Shown here piece by piece: positions 24,801-37,200 of a DNA stretch of 64,000 nucleotides. Position numbers and translations under genes: made by a program. The notes under the pieces were generated by a model. That model had not been told where the DNA came from, made no database searches, and worked only from the letters and a program-made list of their open reading frames with translations. This DNA comes from Strigamia acuminata (taxonomy: Eukaryota; Arthropoda; Chilopoda; Geophilomorpha; Linotaeniidae), in NCBI GenBank assembly GCA_949358305.1, contig OX442321.1, forward strand, positions 8,643,605 to 8,707,604, written 5' to 3'. The stretch's first letter is position 1. Each line of letters begins with the position of its first letter.

Positions 24801-27800
24801 AAAACCCGATAAAAATGATCGTTGTAGCCATCATGTCAGACGCAATTCATCATGCACTCAGATTATCATCCTTTAAGATCTTATTCAGTTAGGTTGCAGG
24901 TGTCGTTCAATCGTCTTTAAGTAGTGTTTGCCGTCCTCGCACACAGCTATGATTACAATATTTTAATTTGCGAAGAAATTAATTAGATAGTCTGAAATTA
25001 GTTTGAGAAAATGAGTTTGTATATTTATCTTGAGGTCATGTGATGTGCAAGTTACTCGGATGGATATCAGCCATTTTTTAGTACCTAATTAAGGCGGAGA
25101 TGAAGTTTGCGAATGTTCTGCAGAAATAATAGTTGTAAATTTGCCCGTGTTAATGTAATGGATGGGGAAAGTGATGCTGCAGTTTTCTCCGAGCTGCCAT
25201 TTTGTTTTAAGGCCTTTTTGTCGGATTTTTGTTGTGTAAAAGGCCCTGTCTGAGTGTGAGAGAATTGCTTCTATGGCTGTGATGATAAATGAAGCTTCAA
25301 TGGCGCGTGTAATGACCTTCCGAATCAGAATATGTGTTTCACATGAGCGCTTGCAAGCTAGGATTAAAAAGCCACCTTCTTGTTCTTGTGAGTTTGAAGA
25401 CGGTTGCTTGCAGTTGCAGTGCAATCAGAAAATAATACTCGCCTTAAAGGGGAGGGCGCATCTACTCTGTAGCGTGCCTAGTTTATTATTAACCACGATT
25501 AATTAATATTTATTGCTTATACAAAGCTTTAAAGTATGCCTTTAAATCTTTTATACGTTATTTTGTCTATTTTATTGTGAAATTGATGTGAAGCGAGTAA
25601 GTCAGTTCCATTATAATGCATGATAAAGTTGCACGCTGAATTTTGAAATTGACTGTCAATTCAATAACGCATTTCAAGGAAAATTTTCTTACCGTAGAGA
25701 AATTTTGAAATTTTCATTAAATTAAAGAATGACAACAAAAGTGAATGCAAAACATTATTCTATTCTAGTCTACTGTATTCTGTTTTGTTTTATTTATTGG
25801 TTTGGCGGTGTAAGCCGAATGGTTCACGCAATTGCACGAAAAGCTCTGTGTATTCATTTATACACGTGAACTCAATTGGACATGATTATCCATTCCAAAA
25901 AGATATTTATTGCAGTACGCAATATTTAATCGCAGTTTTCAATTCTTATCATGACGCTTGGGTTAACATGTCCGTGTAAATTGAGCTAAATGTACCGAAC
26001 TAATATTCAATACGGAATGTAAAATATACGAGTAATACGAAGACACGTGGATAAAGAAGTCAATTTGGTTTAAACATTTTGAAATTTGCTTTAATTGCTG
26101 CCGACCTTTAGCCGGCGTGTGAGAGGGTGTGTTAGGGTGTGGTTGTGCCTTGATTGCAGGGTGGACCTTCTAGTCAAAGCCTTTTCGCGCCGTTGAACAC
26201 CAAGCACCTTATCCGGGCGGCTTTTTTCTCGACCCGCTCGAATTTTACTCAGTCTGGCTTTTTGCAGTCTCGTTATGTCCGCTCTTCCCACCCGGAAGCT
26301 GTAAGCGACGTCTATCCATTAACAGGGTCACGCGATCGTTGCTTGTCATATGTGCACGTTGAGCCTTTTCTTTTCACCTCCCGAGAGAGGTCGTGGTGGA
26401 AAATTTCAGTCGATAAAGGATCACTTTAAGGAAATTTCAAAGTTGGCGGTTTGACACATTTGCGATGAATGATTTTTTTTTTTTTTTGTTGGTTTTGTTT
26501 TGTTTTCCTTTTTGTTTGTTTTAGCTCAATTGAAATGAGCAGTGAAGCCTCCTTTTAGAGTTTTCAAGATAGGAAAGTTTATTTACCGTGAGGTATTGTT
26601 CAATTATTCAGCGATTGGAACGATAATTTTTAAGAGGTTTTAAAATTTTAAAATGCAAGATAAGAAAGTGGGAGGAAATTAATATGTAAATATTTTTTTT
26701 TTCTGAAACTTTTAATAATTGTATAGAGAAAAAATGGTTGACTTGTTTTAACTTTGAAGTGACAAAGTGAATTGAAAACGGGTAATTATCCTTGGTGTAA
26801 TTAAGTGATTGAAATCTTGATGAAGTTTTGTTAATCAGTATGAGTAAAATGAAGGGGAAAAGGGAAATTGTACGTTGCAAAGGGAAAAGTGGTGAGTGAA
26901 TTTGAAATTTTCTTTTTCGTAATAAAGTTTGCTCATGTGATTTATGTACTTTAGTCTACCTGCGAGCAATTTGAGTTCTGTTTTATTTGCATAAATTAGA
27001 AAAAGAAAATTTGTTTGATGTTTGTTTTACTATGCGCTTTTCACCAGATTGATATTTTTTTGTGGAAGAGTAAATTTTTAAAAATAACCATTATTACTTT
27101 AATTCTGGGGACCTTTAATTTCCATTTTTTTCCGTTTCTTTTTTGACACTAATTTAACAAAACCTAGCTTAGTTTCTGACATCTTTCAAATCTGCTTACG
27201 TCGGTGTCATTCACTCGAAAAAGAAAATTATTTTAATAATTTAGAATTAGTGTTTAAAAATATTAAATATACACGTTGTTCAATAGGAGTAGATTGATCT
27301 CATTTGCCTCGAGATGTGCAAGGAACTGAGAAAGTATTTCGACAGGGATTTAATACCGAAAACAAAAAAAAAAGAAAAACTCTTGTTTTTGTGGGATATC
27401 GGATATGCGTCTCATTTTGTGGGAGGGATTTTTCACGAGCTAAAGATAACGTACCTGATTCACTAATCACCTCATTTGAATAAATTTGAAGAGTGACGAG
27501 AGAAAGTTAAATGTTTAAATAAAGATTCAACTTTTTGATGGCATTTGAGGAAGTAATTTTGCTTTTGATTGATGAGTTCAATCAGATGTGGTAATTTGTG
27601 TCTTCTCTTCTCGCATTTTTTCGCGTTCTTGTTTTGATGGCGTGTTTCTTGTCATAATTAGATGGTGGAAATTCCATTTACGTGCAAATGACGATTGCCC
27701 ACATCATATGCACATTTTAATTCCGCAAGAAACTTGCTAAGATAACCCTAACTTACTGATTTGCATGCAGCAACGTGATGGAGTAACGCAAATTTCGACT

Positions 27801-30606
27801 CAGCGCTGGAATATGATGCGGTTTGAGCGTCTAGAAATAAAAATGCGTATATCCCTGTATAAAGAAGTGAAGTGAATTGCTTGAGTTTGCAATAACGGGG
27901 TTCTGTATGAGTTTCAGGAGCTCCACCTGGTGTTGGCCTCGTTTGCGTCAATTTATTCAGCGTTCATTACAATTAAGTGTAATTGCGAACGCGGGTTTCT
28001 GTGTGATAGGAGACGCTTTCGAGTTCAAAGACTCCTGTCCTCTGCAGATTGTCAGACCTAACTCTAAATACGTTAAATGTAATTTCGGTTGAGTTGTTTG
28101 TATCGCACAAACGATTTCGCTGCAAAGTATAAGGGTTAAATACATCTGAAATAAGATAATAAAAAAAAAAAAACGTCGTGGGGGAATATGAATTTCGCGA
28201 TGGAAATTGGCGAAAATAAAAGAATTGGTTCGTTTTTAAAATTACTTTTTCCGTCTAGAGCACTTTTCCTTTGTAGTATGTGTGTTTTTAACGCTGTTTT
28301 TGTTGGCATGTTTGTTATTGACTCTGAAATGAGAGTAACAAGCAACGAAAGGAAATAAATCATATTTATTTTATTTTTATATTTTTTAATTTCTCAAAAT
28401 AAATTGAAGATGAAGTAAAGTTGTTTTCCCGTCAGCTCAAACCATGATTGGAATTAAGTTTTCAGTGACTATAAAAGGCATATAAAATAGGCATTTTCTT
28501 AGCCTGTAGTGCGCATCGATTCTTATTTCGCAAGGGGGAACTATCAAGGTTTAGAAAATACGTTTAAGTATGGCGTTTGGAAAAGCAATCACCAATCTAG
28601 TTTGAGTTTTCCATTTTACAACTGAAAAGAAAAAGTAAATATAAAACCTTATTCTTGTCATGGTATTGTTCAGTATAAAAGAGGAAGAAAAAAAATAAAT
28701 GTTGTTCAACAAATTCAAAGTTAAGGTTTAATGATGGTGCTCAAAGCAAAGCGAGCATCTTTTAAGGAACCATTGTAAGGAGTCCATTGGCCGGATGATA
28801 ACCTTTAACCTTTGGAACAAAGGAGGGATATACATAGCAAACTGAAAAGAAAAGCGATGATCATATAATAAAGTGCAGCACTTTATTGTTATTCTTTTTG
28901 AAAGTAAAGAAAAGGGATTTTTATAAATTGCATTTTAATGCATTTTCTTATTGTACTACACGCTTCTTTATCGCAGTGTATGGGGATATTAAAGTGTGCT
29001 TAAATGGTATTCACTGGGCTAATTTTTCTGTTTGTTTTTAACCAGTTCAGCAACTTTAAGAATGAATTTGTCGAATTTGCGTTAAAAAATGCGTTAAGTG
29101 GTTAGGTTAAAATTAAATTATTTATTTACTTGTTATTGTTAAAACACACCCCAGGGGTTAGGTGTTGTACAATGAGATAAGCAATGATGCAGATAACTAA
29201 CTACCCGAATCTTATTAAGTAATATTAAATATTTACTAGATATTCCCTTACAACTGATTGATGCATAATGCATCTGTATAAACAGATCAATATTGTCATG
29301 GATGAAAAACAAAAATATATAGGCCACGTCTTGTTTTTTCATATCTACATTTCTCAGAAATAGGTTGAGATTATTTTTTTTAAAGTTAATATAAAATCTA
29401 AGTTCTATATATGATGCACGGGTATATTTAAGGTAGAAATATTCCCATTAAAATTTGTACATTTTAGAGCAGACAAAAGTATTGTCATTCCTTTTATCTA
29501 TCTTGAGTAAACAGTGATGAGTACTCTTCATTAACAATTCAGAACTCAATCAATGCACATACAATTTTAATAAGTGAACAAACGTGCGTGGAATTTTATT
29601 GCACGGTGAACGTTTCAACTGCCTAGACTATGCCGTCAAATTTATGAAACTATAAAATATCTTATGTGTGTTTTAGTCATTTCGTTCGCAAATTTTGATA
29701 GAGTTTGAAGGTAATTTGTACGTGCTGTTTGACAAGAGGGGGGAAATATTTATATTTCTACACATGTAAATATCAAGTTGACTGTTAAATTAGTCATGTG
29801 ATCACTAAGTCATGAGTGAATCGGTAAAATTTTGTCAGATGTTGGTGTTTTGACACTCAAGGGAAGGTGCCACGTGAAGTGGCTCAATGAAGGAAAAAAA
29901 TGGACACGCGAATGCAATCTTTTGAGGGAACACGTGTTTAATAATTTTTGAGCGGTTGCTGAGCGGTGTATGAACGATATCTTTAAGCGTTCAGGTTGTA
30001 CTGCAGTACGAATATTGATTAGAGTTTTCAATATCCTCTTTAGGAATTTTTATTCGGTGTTTGGAAGCTTGTCTATTTGTGTGTTGAATTATAGATGACT
30101 AAGGAGAATTAATGAGGAGTTGTACAGAAAGTAATTGTTTTTGGAGGAAGATGGAAGTAGATCCAGCGTACAGCTTAACTGAGGCATGGAATAGAGGTTA
30201 TTTTTTTATATGTATAAGGGAACTAATATAACAAATGAATTTATATGACAAAATTAAAAATTTAATGTTTAATATATTAAATTCTACACTAAGTGGTCAC
30301 AATATCAAGAGCCTGAGATTCGAGTCTTTAACAAGCTATTAAATTATTAACACTTCATGTCGAATTATTGACTATTTTAGCTTTCTTGAATTAAATTGTT
30401 TTGAGTTTGACTATTAAGAGTTTTTTTTACTTTTTTTCACCTAAACCGGTGGTTTTTCAGTTCTTTTTTTAGGCTAAGGAAAGGCAATAACCTTCTGTTT
30501 ACGGGCTATTAGTGGGTTCAAGGGGCAGGGCCTTTGGTGGGAGGGATTGAGAAGGGCTATTTGTCTCGAGATCCAGAGCACCTTTTTTCTTTACATTATT
30601 TTACAT
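15881..30606. other. Non-coding stretch, no gene recognised
   Basis: This is AT-rich DNA with homopolymer runs (for example 17450-17475 T, 26467-26490 T) and a GT microsatellite at 24609. A small palindrome-rich patch of ATGCATT motifs lies at 19660-19750. Frames at 18170-18535 (-) and 20791-21120 (+) exceed 100 codons but have no recognisable domains or splice context, and I regard them as chance. A GC-richer patch lies at 26090-26420. Confidence 0.6.
24609..24624 (+). repeat. (GT)8 microsatellite
   Basis: Eight uninterrupted GT units lie in otherwise non-repetitive DNA. Confidence 0.9.
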
Positions 30607-30608
30607 TA

Positions 30609-31218
30609 GGTGCGTTCAATCTTAAATGGATTTCTTTGATTTCCCTGATTTTGTTGATTGCTGGAGACAGGAAATGATGATTTTTACGTTATCAAATAAA
30701 AATCGGATTTTGAAAATGCCATGCGCAGGGTCGCTTTTCTTGATTTTCTTGATTTCCAGCCATCTTGATTTCCAACATAGAGCACGTTGTTTTTCGTTTG
30801 CTATATAACAATTTAACATTTAGCACTTAACAATGACATGTTTAAATGTCCTGTCGTGCTTTTTGGCTGCATTTGAGCGCTCAAATGCGGCCCGTTGTGC
30901 TTAAATGTCTATCCCCCCCTCCCCCCGTGCTTTTGCAAGGGAAAATTGCAACATTTTGGCCGCATTTGAGCGCTGAAACGCTGCCGTTGGGTTTATAGGT
31001 TCGGCCGTGCTTCTTCCGTGTTGTTTGACACAGCAGCGACGAATTTCAAAGCAGAAAGTTGATTGCAAAACAGAAGTTGATACAATTATGGTTCAAATTT
31101 GATTTAAATTATGATTTTTGGAAAATTTTCGGTTATTCAAAGTTGAAATCCGATTTACTTGATTTCTGAAAATCAAAGAAATCAGGATTTCGGAAATCCA
31201 TTTAAGATTGAATGCACC
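30609..31218. mobile_element. MITE-like element with 26-bp terminal inverted repeats
   Basis: The 610-bp segment begins GGTGCGTTCAATCTTAAATG and ends with its complement, with one mismatch (GGTGCA) over 26 bp. It is flanked by TA on both sides (30607-30608 and 31219-31220). An equally good reading puts one more A/T in the element with ATT as a 3-bp duplication. Subterminal copies of a CTTGATTTC-like motif occur near both ends (30630s, 30750-30770 and, in complement, 31150-31190). There is no credible ORF, so the copy is non-autonomous. The superfamily is unresolved: Tc1/mariner by TA, other cut-and-paste types not excluded. Confidence 0.8.
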
Positions 31219-31220
31219 TA

Positions 31221-34200
31221 TTGTATTCGTTGCACTTTTTCATATTTTACTGAAATATTTCGTTTCACGGTCTTCCACTTTAGGATTCGCTGACCTAAAT
31301 GAAACTTTTTCACTTAAAAAAAAATCTTTCCAATTTGCTCTTCGCATTTTCTTTACTTTAAATTTTTTTTCGTGTACGGAACAGCAAGTAAAGACATAAC
31401 TTGGGATTACGATGAGAAAGCAGATCCTACCCTTGGGTGGTTGTAATAGAGAATTGTACAACATTGACTGATTCGTTTTTTTTCCTATCTCAAACTGTCT
31501 TCCTACAGCTCTCCCTCTCCCTCGTTCTCTCCCTTAAGAATTTTTTTTTTATCGTGTATGGAAGAAATGTATGTAAAATATTGGTATATTGATTACCAAT
31601 AGTCTACATTTTATTATTTTCAATATTTTCTTTTCTTGGATGAAGGAAGAAGTGGGTGCGGGGTGTGTATCTATACAGCAGTTTTGATTAGAATCTGAGT
31701 GCAAACTGTATGATACGTGGGCGTAGATTGATTTTGAAATGCCTCGCAGCATATTTAATTTCATTAAAATTGGAAAATTTTCTTTGCTGCTTTATGTCTT
31801 CACCCTTCATTTATCAATCAACTCCTAGAGGGTGTAAACGAATTCGTGAATAAATTAGATGTTGCTGAAGGCTTTGTATATTTTTCAAATTTTGCACTTC
31901 TCTATAAAAACGAGTTTTCTGCTGCTGTTTTTAACTTAAATTTGCCTATCGTATGCAGGAATTAGAATTCGGTGTAATGACGTGTGAGACGTTGAGGAAT
32001 GAAATGTAAAAGCAAAAGCAGAACGTCAATATTGAAAGGAAAAACAAAGTTAGCATAAGAAGCGTGCATCAATGAATATCATTTTAAAGTTGATAGTTTT
32101 AAAAGAAATACAATTTACTTTGAGGCTTAAAATTTCAATTTTTTTTTATATTATTATTATTATTTTTTTCTAATTTAAATTTTAAATGATCAAAAGGTGT
32201 GTCGTGTAAGGCTGTTAATTGGTAACAGGTGTCATAAATCGTTTTGAGGAATTTAAAATGAGATTTTTGCTTTCGCGAAGTCAAACTAAACTGAATTTGG
32301 TCGTTATTGATTTGCTTCAAGTCTGAAATGGGAATGCGAGGCCAATTCATTTTCCTTTCCCAGCCTCCTCTTAGTTGTAGTTGAAAAATTTGCATTAACA
32401 ATGGGCGCTTAAGCTGCAACTACATTTATTTTGTTGAAAATTTACAACACGAATTAAAACTAAAGTTGGCTGTGCAAATTAAACCTAGTTTTCCTAATTG
32501 AACGAAAAGAAAATCAAAAATTTGCCAGAGAAATACGAGAGCGCAGGTCACGTGGAACACGAACCTTTTCATCCGATCCGTGGAGCGCGCACACCTGGGC
32601 AGAGGGACAAATTCTAGACGATAGATTTTCTTTTATTCTCTATCCACCTTTGAAGTCCACTTGAGACAGTGGCAGTTGAAGAATATTAATGAGTTTGTCT
32701 GCAAGGTTTTATTTTAATCTTTATTCGAGACAAGAGGACTAATTGGGTAAAAGCTGAAGAGTTTTTTCAATTAATTTGAGGTATAAGAGAGGAAATCCTG
32801 GTGTCATTAGAGAGGAGAGTAATTTTGAGAAATACCTACATCCACACAAAGAGAAAGTGGAAACAAGCTGTGATTTTTATTGCACAAGTGAGACTTCTCA
32901 TAATTGAAGAGACATCACCCCGTAGGGAGAGATTTGAGCATAACATGGAAAGAGAAGAATTTTATTACGGTTGTGGAGTGTTGTTTTTCCTGTGAGAAAC
33001 AGACACAGAAAAAATGTCGGCTTAACGCATCAAAGCAGAGATATGGGAGCGCGATTTATGGCGTCGTTTCATTCGTCGTTAAAATATTCGATTTTTCGCA
33101 TTGTGATTTTGAAATATAATTAGAGGAATGCAATTTAAAATGGAAAAGAAATGCATTTGATGATTATAGTCATCTTTGTGCAATTAGTCTTTGCAATTTT
33201 TTTCTTTCCCATTAAAATGCAAATGAGGGGAAATATTTGTTAAGAGGGAAAAGTAAACTAATTAACTGCGAGAAAATATGTAATTGAAGATTATGAAAAC
33301 AAATGTGTGACAATTTCTAGCGTTACAGGTCATCCATTAACGAGAATGTAGTGCAATATTACATTTGAAATAGCATTTCAATTTGCCTCCTCCCTGAAAG
33401 GTGCTGATTAAGATGGCAAAAGATGAATCGCGTCGAGTTTGTTGGAGGAATTTAAGATATATTTATGTGAACACTATTTATAGGCTCAGCCTGCTTTTGT
33501 TCTACAAAACTACTACGTCATTCGTAACATATTACACGACTATAAATCTAGTCCTTATGTGAATGAATGGAGGGACAAAAAATTTAAGTTGCTGAAATGT
33601 CACCACTTGACTTGTGATGATCCGCATTACAAAAACATTTCTGAAGAGAAGCAGTTGTTGTATAAAGATGAAGGCAGTCGTTTTTGAGAGGAAGGAAGGA
33701 AGTGGTAGCCTCATCCTTGCTCTTGTGTGTCCCACTCCGCATACGCACCCCTGCCTTTCACTCCAATCGATTGTACTGTGCATTGGTTTCCAACTCTAGA
33801 AACTGAGAAACGCTATACAACGTTGCAGCTTAAGGGTACTAAAAAGCCGACTTATTTTTCAAGTAAACGCGTATTTGATTTTTCTTTCTTCCTTTCGTCT
33901 TGTTTTATTATTGTTCTTTTGATTTTATTTTTTTATTTAGATAAATATTCAGGGAATGTAAACGCAGAAAAAAGATTTAAAATAAAATTCGAATCTTGGT
34001 GAGAATGATGAAATGCTTATCCTCTCGTGCATTGTGTGCGTGTGACGTATGGTGGAAATATTCTGCATGGCAATCATGCCTTGCAAGATGCGCACGCCTG
34101 CAGAAGAGGTGTGTTAAGGGATGGTGAAGATGTGTGAGAGAAGGGATGTGGATGGGAAAGGCCGGATGATCATTCGTCATTGGGTTTGTGTTGCAGTTCT

Positions 34201-37200
34201 CGCCGCAAGAGGCGCGTCTGACCTCGAGTTCCATTCGCCATTCATCATCACTCCTCTCTTGTTGTACTACTGAGATGGTGGTCGAAAAAGATTTTCTGGG
34301 ATTTTTTTTTCGGAAGGGTGAGGATAGCCGGTATTTTTGCTTGTTCAGTACTTATCGTCAAGTCTAACTTCAAAGAGAATATAGAAGTGTAGGTGATGAA
34401 TCTGATGATACACAAAATTGTATACTATTCTCTGAAAAGGCCCGTAACTTTAATTAATTTTGACCTTTTGTTTTTTGTGATACGTTTGCATACTTTACGG
34501 TACCCAAATTCCTAAGTTCTTTGCTGTAATTTTTTTTGTGACTGTTTGACTTTGCTGTGTAAATAATATCGGGACGCAAGATCAAAAACAACTTAAGTAT
34601 TCAAAGCCCTCTGAACATGGCAAATTTAGAATTCAGGTAAGAGCAAATGAAAACCACACAAAAGGGAAGGAAACAAAAACAACACAAAGATAAAAAGTAA
34701 AGAAAAGCCTAAAGTGCAGACCTAAATTGGAAGTGTAGGGAATTCCTTTCCATTCGAAATACACAGAAAACAAAGATGCAATAAAGTGCACTTGAGAATT
34801 TGATTTTTTGTTTACTTTGTACGTGCAAAATAAAATTTAAATTTGTAAACATTACAGCTGATTGAATTCTAAGTAATTTTTTTTTTTTTATAAATTATAA
34901 ATTAAAATTAAAATTTCTCATGCAAAAGACAAATATTGTTGCACACATTTTATAAAGTATAAATTTTAATTTTTTTTATTTTCAACGAATATAAGAATAA
35001 ATCACTTGCTTTAAAGCGATTTCACGAGATCTATAGTTCATGAAATATTCATCAATTTCTCCTTAAGCGTAAAGACAAGTTTGAACGGGCTGTGTTGAAA
35101 CTCAAGTTAAAACCGGAGAGGTGGAAATGTTGCTTGGGGACCACCAAGCTTTAAAAAAAAAAAAGGTCTTTGTCTCTGCCCTGCAGTCACGGTGACAACA
35201 CACAAAGAATTGTCATTTAATATAAATAGACGGTTTAAAGTATAAAAAGCATAAGGACGTTTGCATTAATACATATGGTAAAATGAAGGGGAGCTGTTGG
35301 TAACCGGGCTTCCTTAAATCCAATATACCCTCGACGACTTGGGGGAATGGCGAGCGGAGAAGAAGAAGAGCGGGAGAGAGTTTGCTCTGAGGCAATCGGA
35401 GAAGCTCGTTTTGGTGAAAACGTCAGAGACGCATCGGAAATGGTAATGTTCAGGTAATGCATAGGGGATGGGTCGTGAGGTAAAGGGAGTTTTCTTTCTT
35501 TTCTTTTTTCTTCTTTTTTGGGCAGCATTTCTTTCACATCCGTCTTTTTTTTTTGCTTTGTGCGCCTGGTTGGTCCTAAGGCGCTGCGGACTGAGAAAGA
35601 AGTTATGTCGATCTGTCACATGGGCCGCTTTGCTCTTACGTGGTACATGTGAAGTGGATGCAGGGGGCGTTAGAGTGAGTTTTGCGCAATATTGCAACTT
35701 TCAATAACAAGACCTGCTCGTCTACAGTTTTGTCTCCTGTATTTACCTCATGGGTCAAACTAGGTTAGTGGTTATTGTCCACTCGGGGGAAATTTCTAAT
35801 AAGAGTTTGAGTTGTGCGCGAGGGAACCTTTTGTGTTGAATTAAAGGGTTGCTAAAGGTGAATGAAACATTGTTGATAAAGTGGCTTGGCTGTGAAATCT
35901 TTTATTTCTGCGGATGCAATAATAAAGTGGGTTTATTCGCTGGGACACGTTTACATGCTCACGGTTTATTTTTATTGACTTTTTGAAACAAGAATTCTAA
36001 ATTTCAACATTTTTGGTGTCTAGAGAACAAAAGCAACGAAAAACTTGTTGTGGAATGATAAGACGAATTATCACCATGTGTAGAATCCGGCTCGTTTTTT
36101 CGCCCTGGTTGGTATTGGTAAGAGTAAAGGGGAGGGTGATAAAACGAGTCTTTCTCTCTCAGGACAAGAGCAGAAATAAAAGCTGATAAAAATGTTAAAA
36201 CTTCTTTTTATAGTGTCCACTGCAGCATAAATGCATTGAAATGTTTATATTTTATATTTTTAAAGCTCTAGATTGAAGATATATTAAAGGGATTCCTCGG
36301 CTGAATGGGTTAGAAATGAGGATTAATAAAAATCCTGGCAAGTGTCACAATTGCATAATCAATTGATAAAAGATGGTTTGTTTTTGCTTTGGTGGGTTTC
36401 GGATGTGCTGCTTGAAAACAATTGACTTGGTGGATAATTCATGTGTTTGATTGTGTGGCCAATGTCCACATCAGCAGTTGATCGATGAGTAAGGACGGCA
36501 TAGAATTCTCTGATGGACAACCTGTAAACACTTGTCACCAAGAGAATGGTCTGTGGATACTGCAGGGAAGGACTGTAAATGTTTGCTTTTCGATCATATT
36601 GAGGTTATCCATACAGACGTCGACGTTTGTATACAAAACGGAGAAGTTACGATAAGATTTGCTAAATTTATCATTATTATAAACTAAAGAAAAAAAGTGT
36701 TTATTTTGTTCTTTTTCTAACGTTAAAACTAAATTTTTTTTGTAAAAAAAAATGAATAGACTGTGTCTGACATCTTGTCTGATCGAGAATAAGATGAAAG
36801 TTGATTGAGTGAAAGGTGTAAAGAAAATATTGGAGGAAACAAAATGGAAAATTTATTAATGGTTTCTGCAAGAATATTTTTCATGGAATTTGAGAGTTGT
36901 TAGGTCACGACTTCAATTCGTAGGATGTCTTGGCAAAAACATGGAATAGTTCATTAATGTTGTGCACTGTCATTTCGATTTGTGTAGGATTTAAATTGAA
37001 AGTGACAGTTTGCAGGAGAGCGGTCCATTAACACTTGCAGGTTATTAGTCTGTTTACATCAAGTTGTGCTTGAAGAGAATAATTCGATTTGGTAACTGTA
37101 CTGTCATAGCTGATATTAAAAGAATCAACAGGCACATTATTGTCAAACGAGTTGAATGTTGAACTTTTTGTGCAAAGCGCGCCGAGTTCTTGCCGTTACT

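Noticed and set aside
34561-34647. Exon-like piece ending in CAGGTAAGAG
   Set aside because: It has a good donor but no acceptor-bounded open frame that matches neuroligin or any family.
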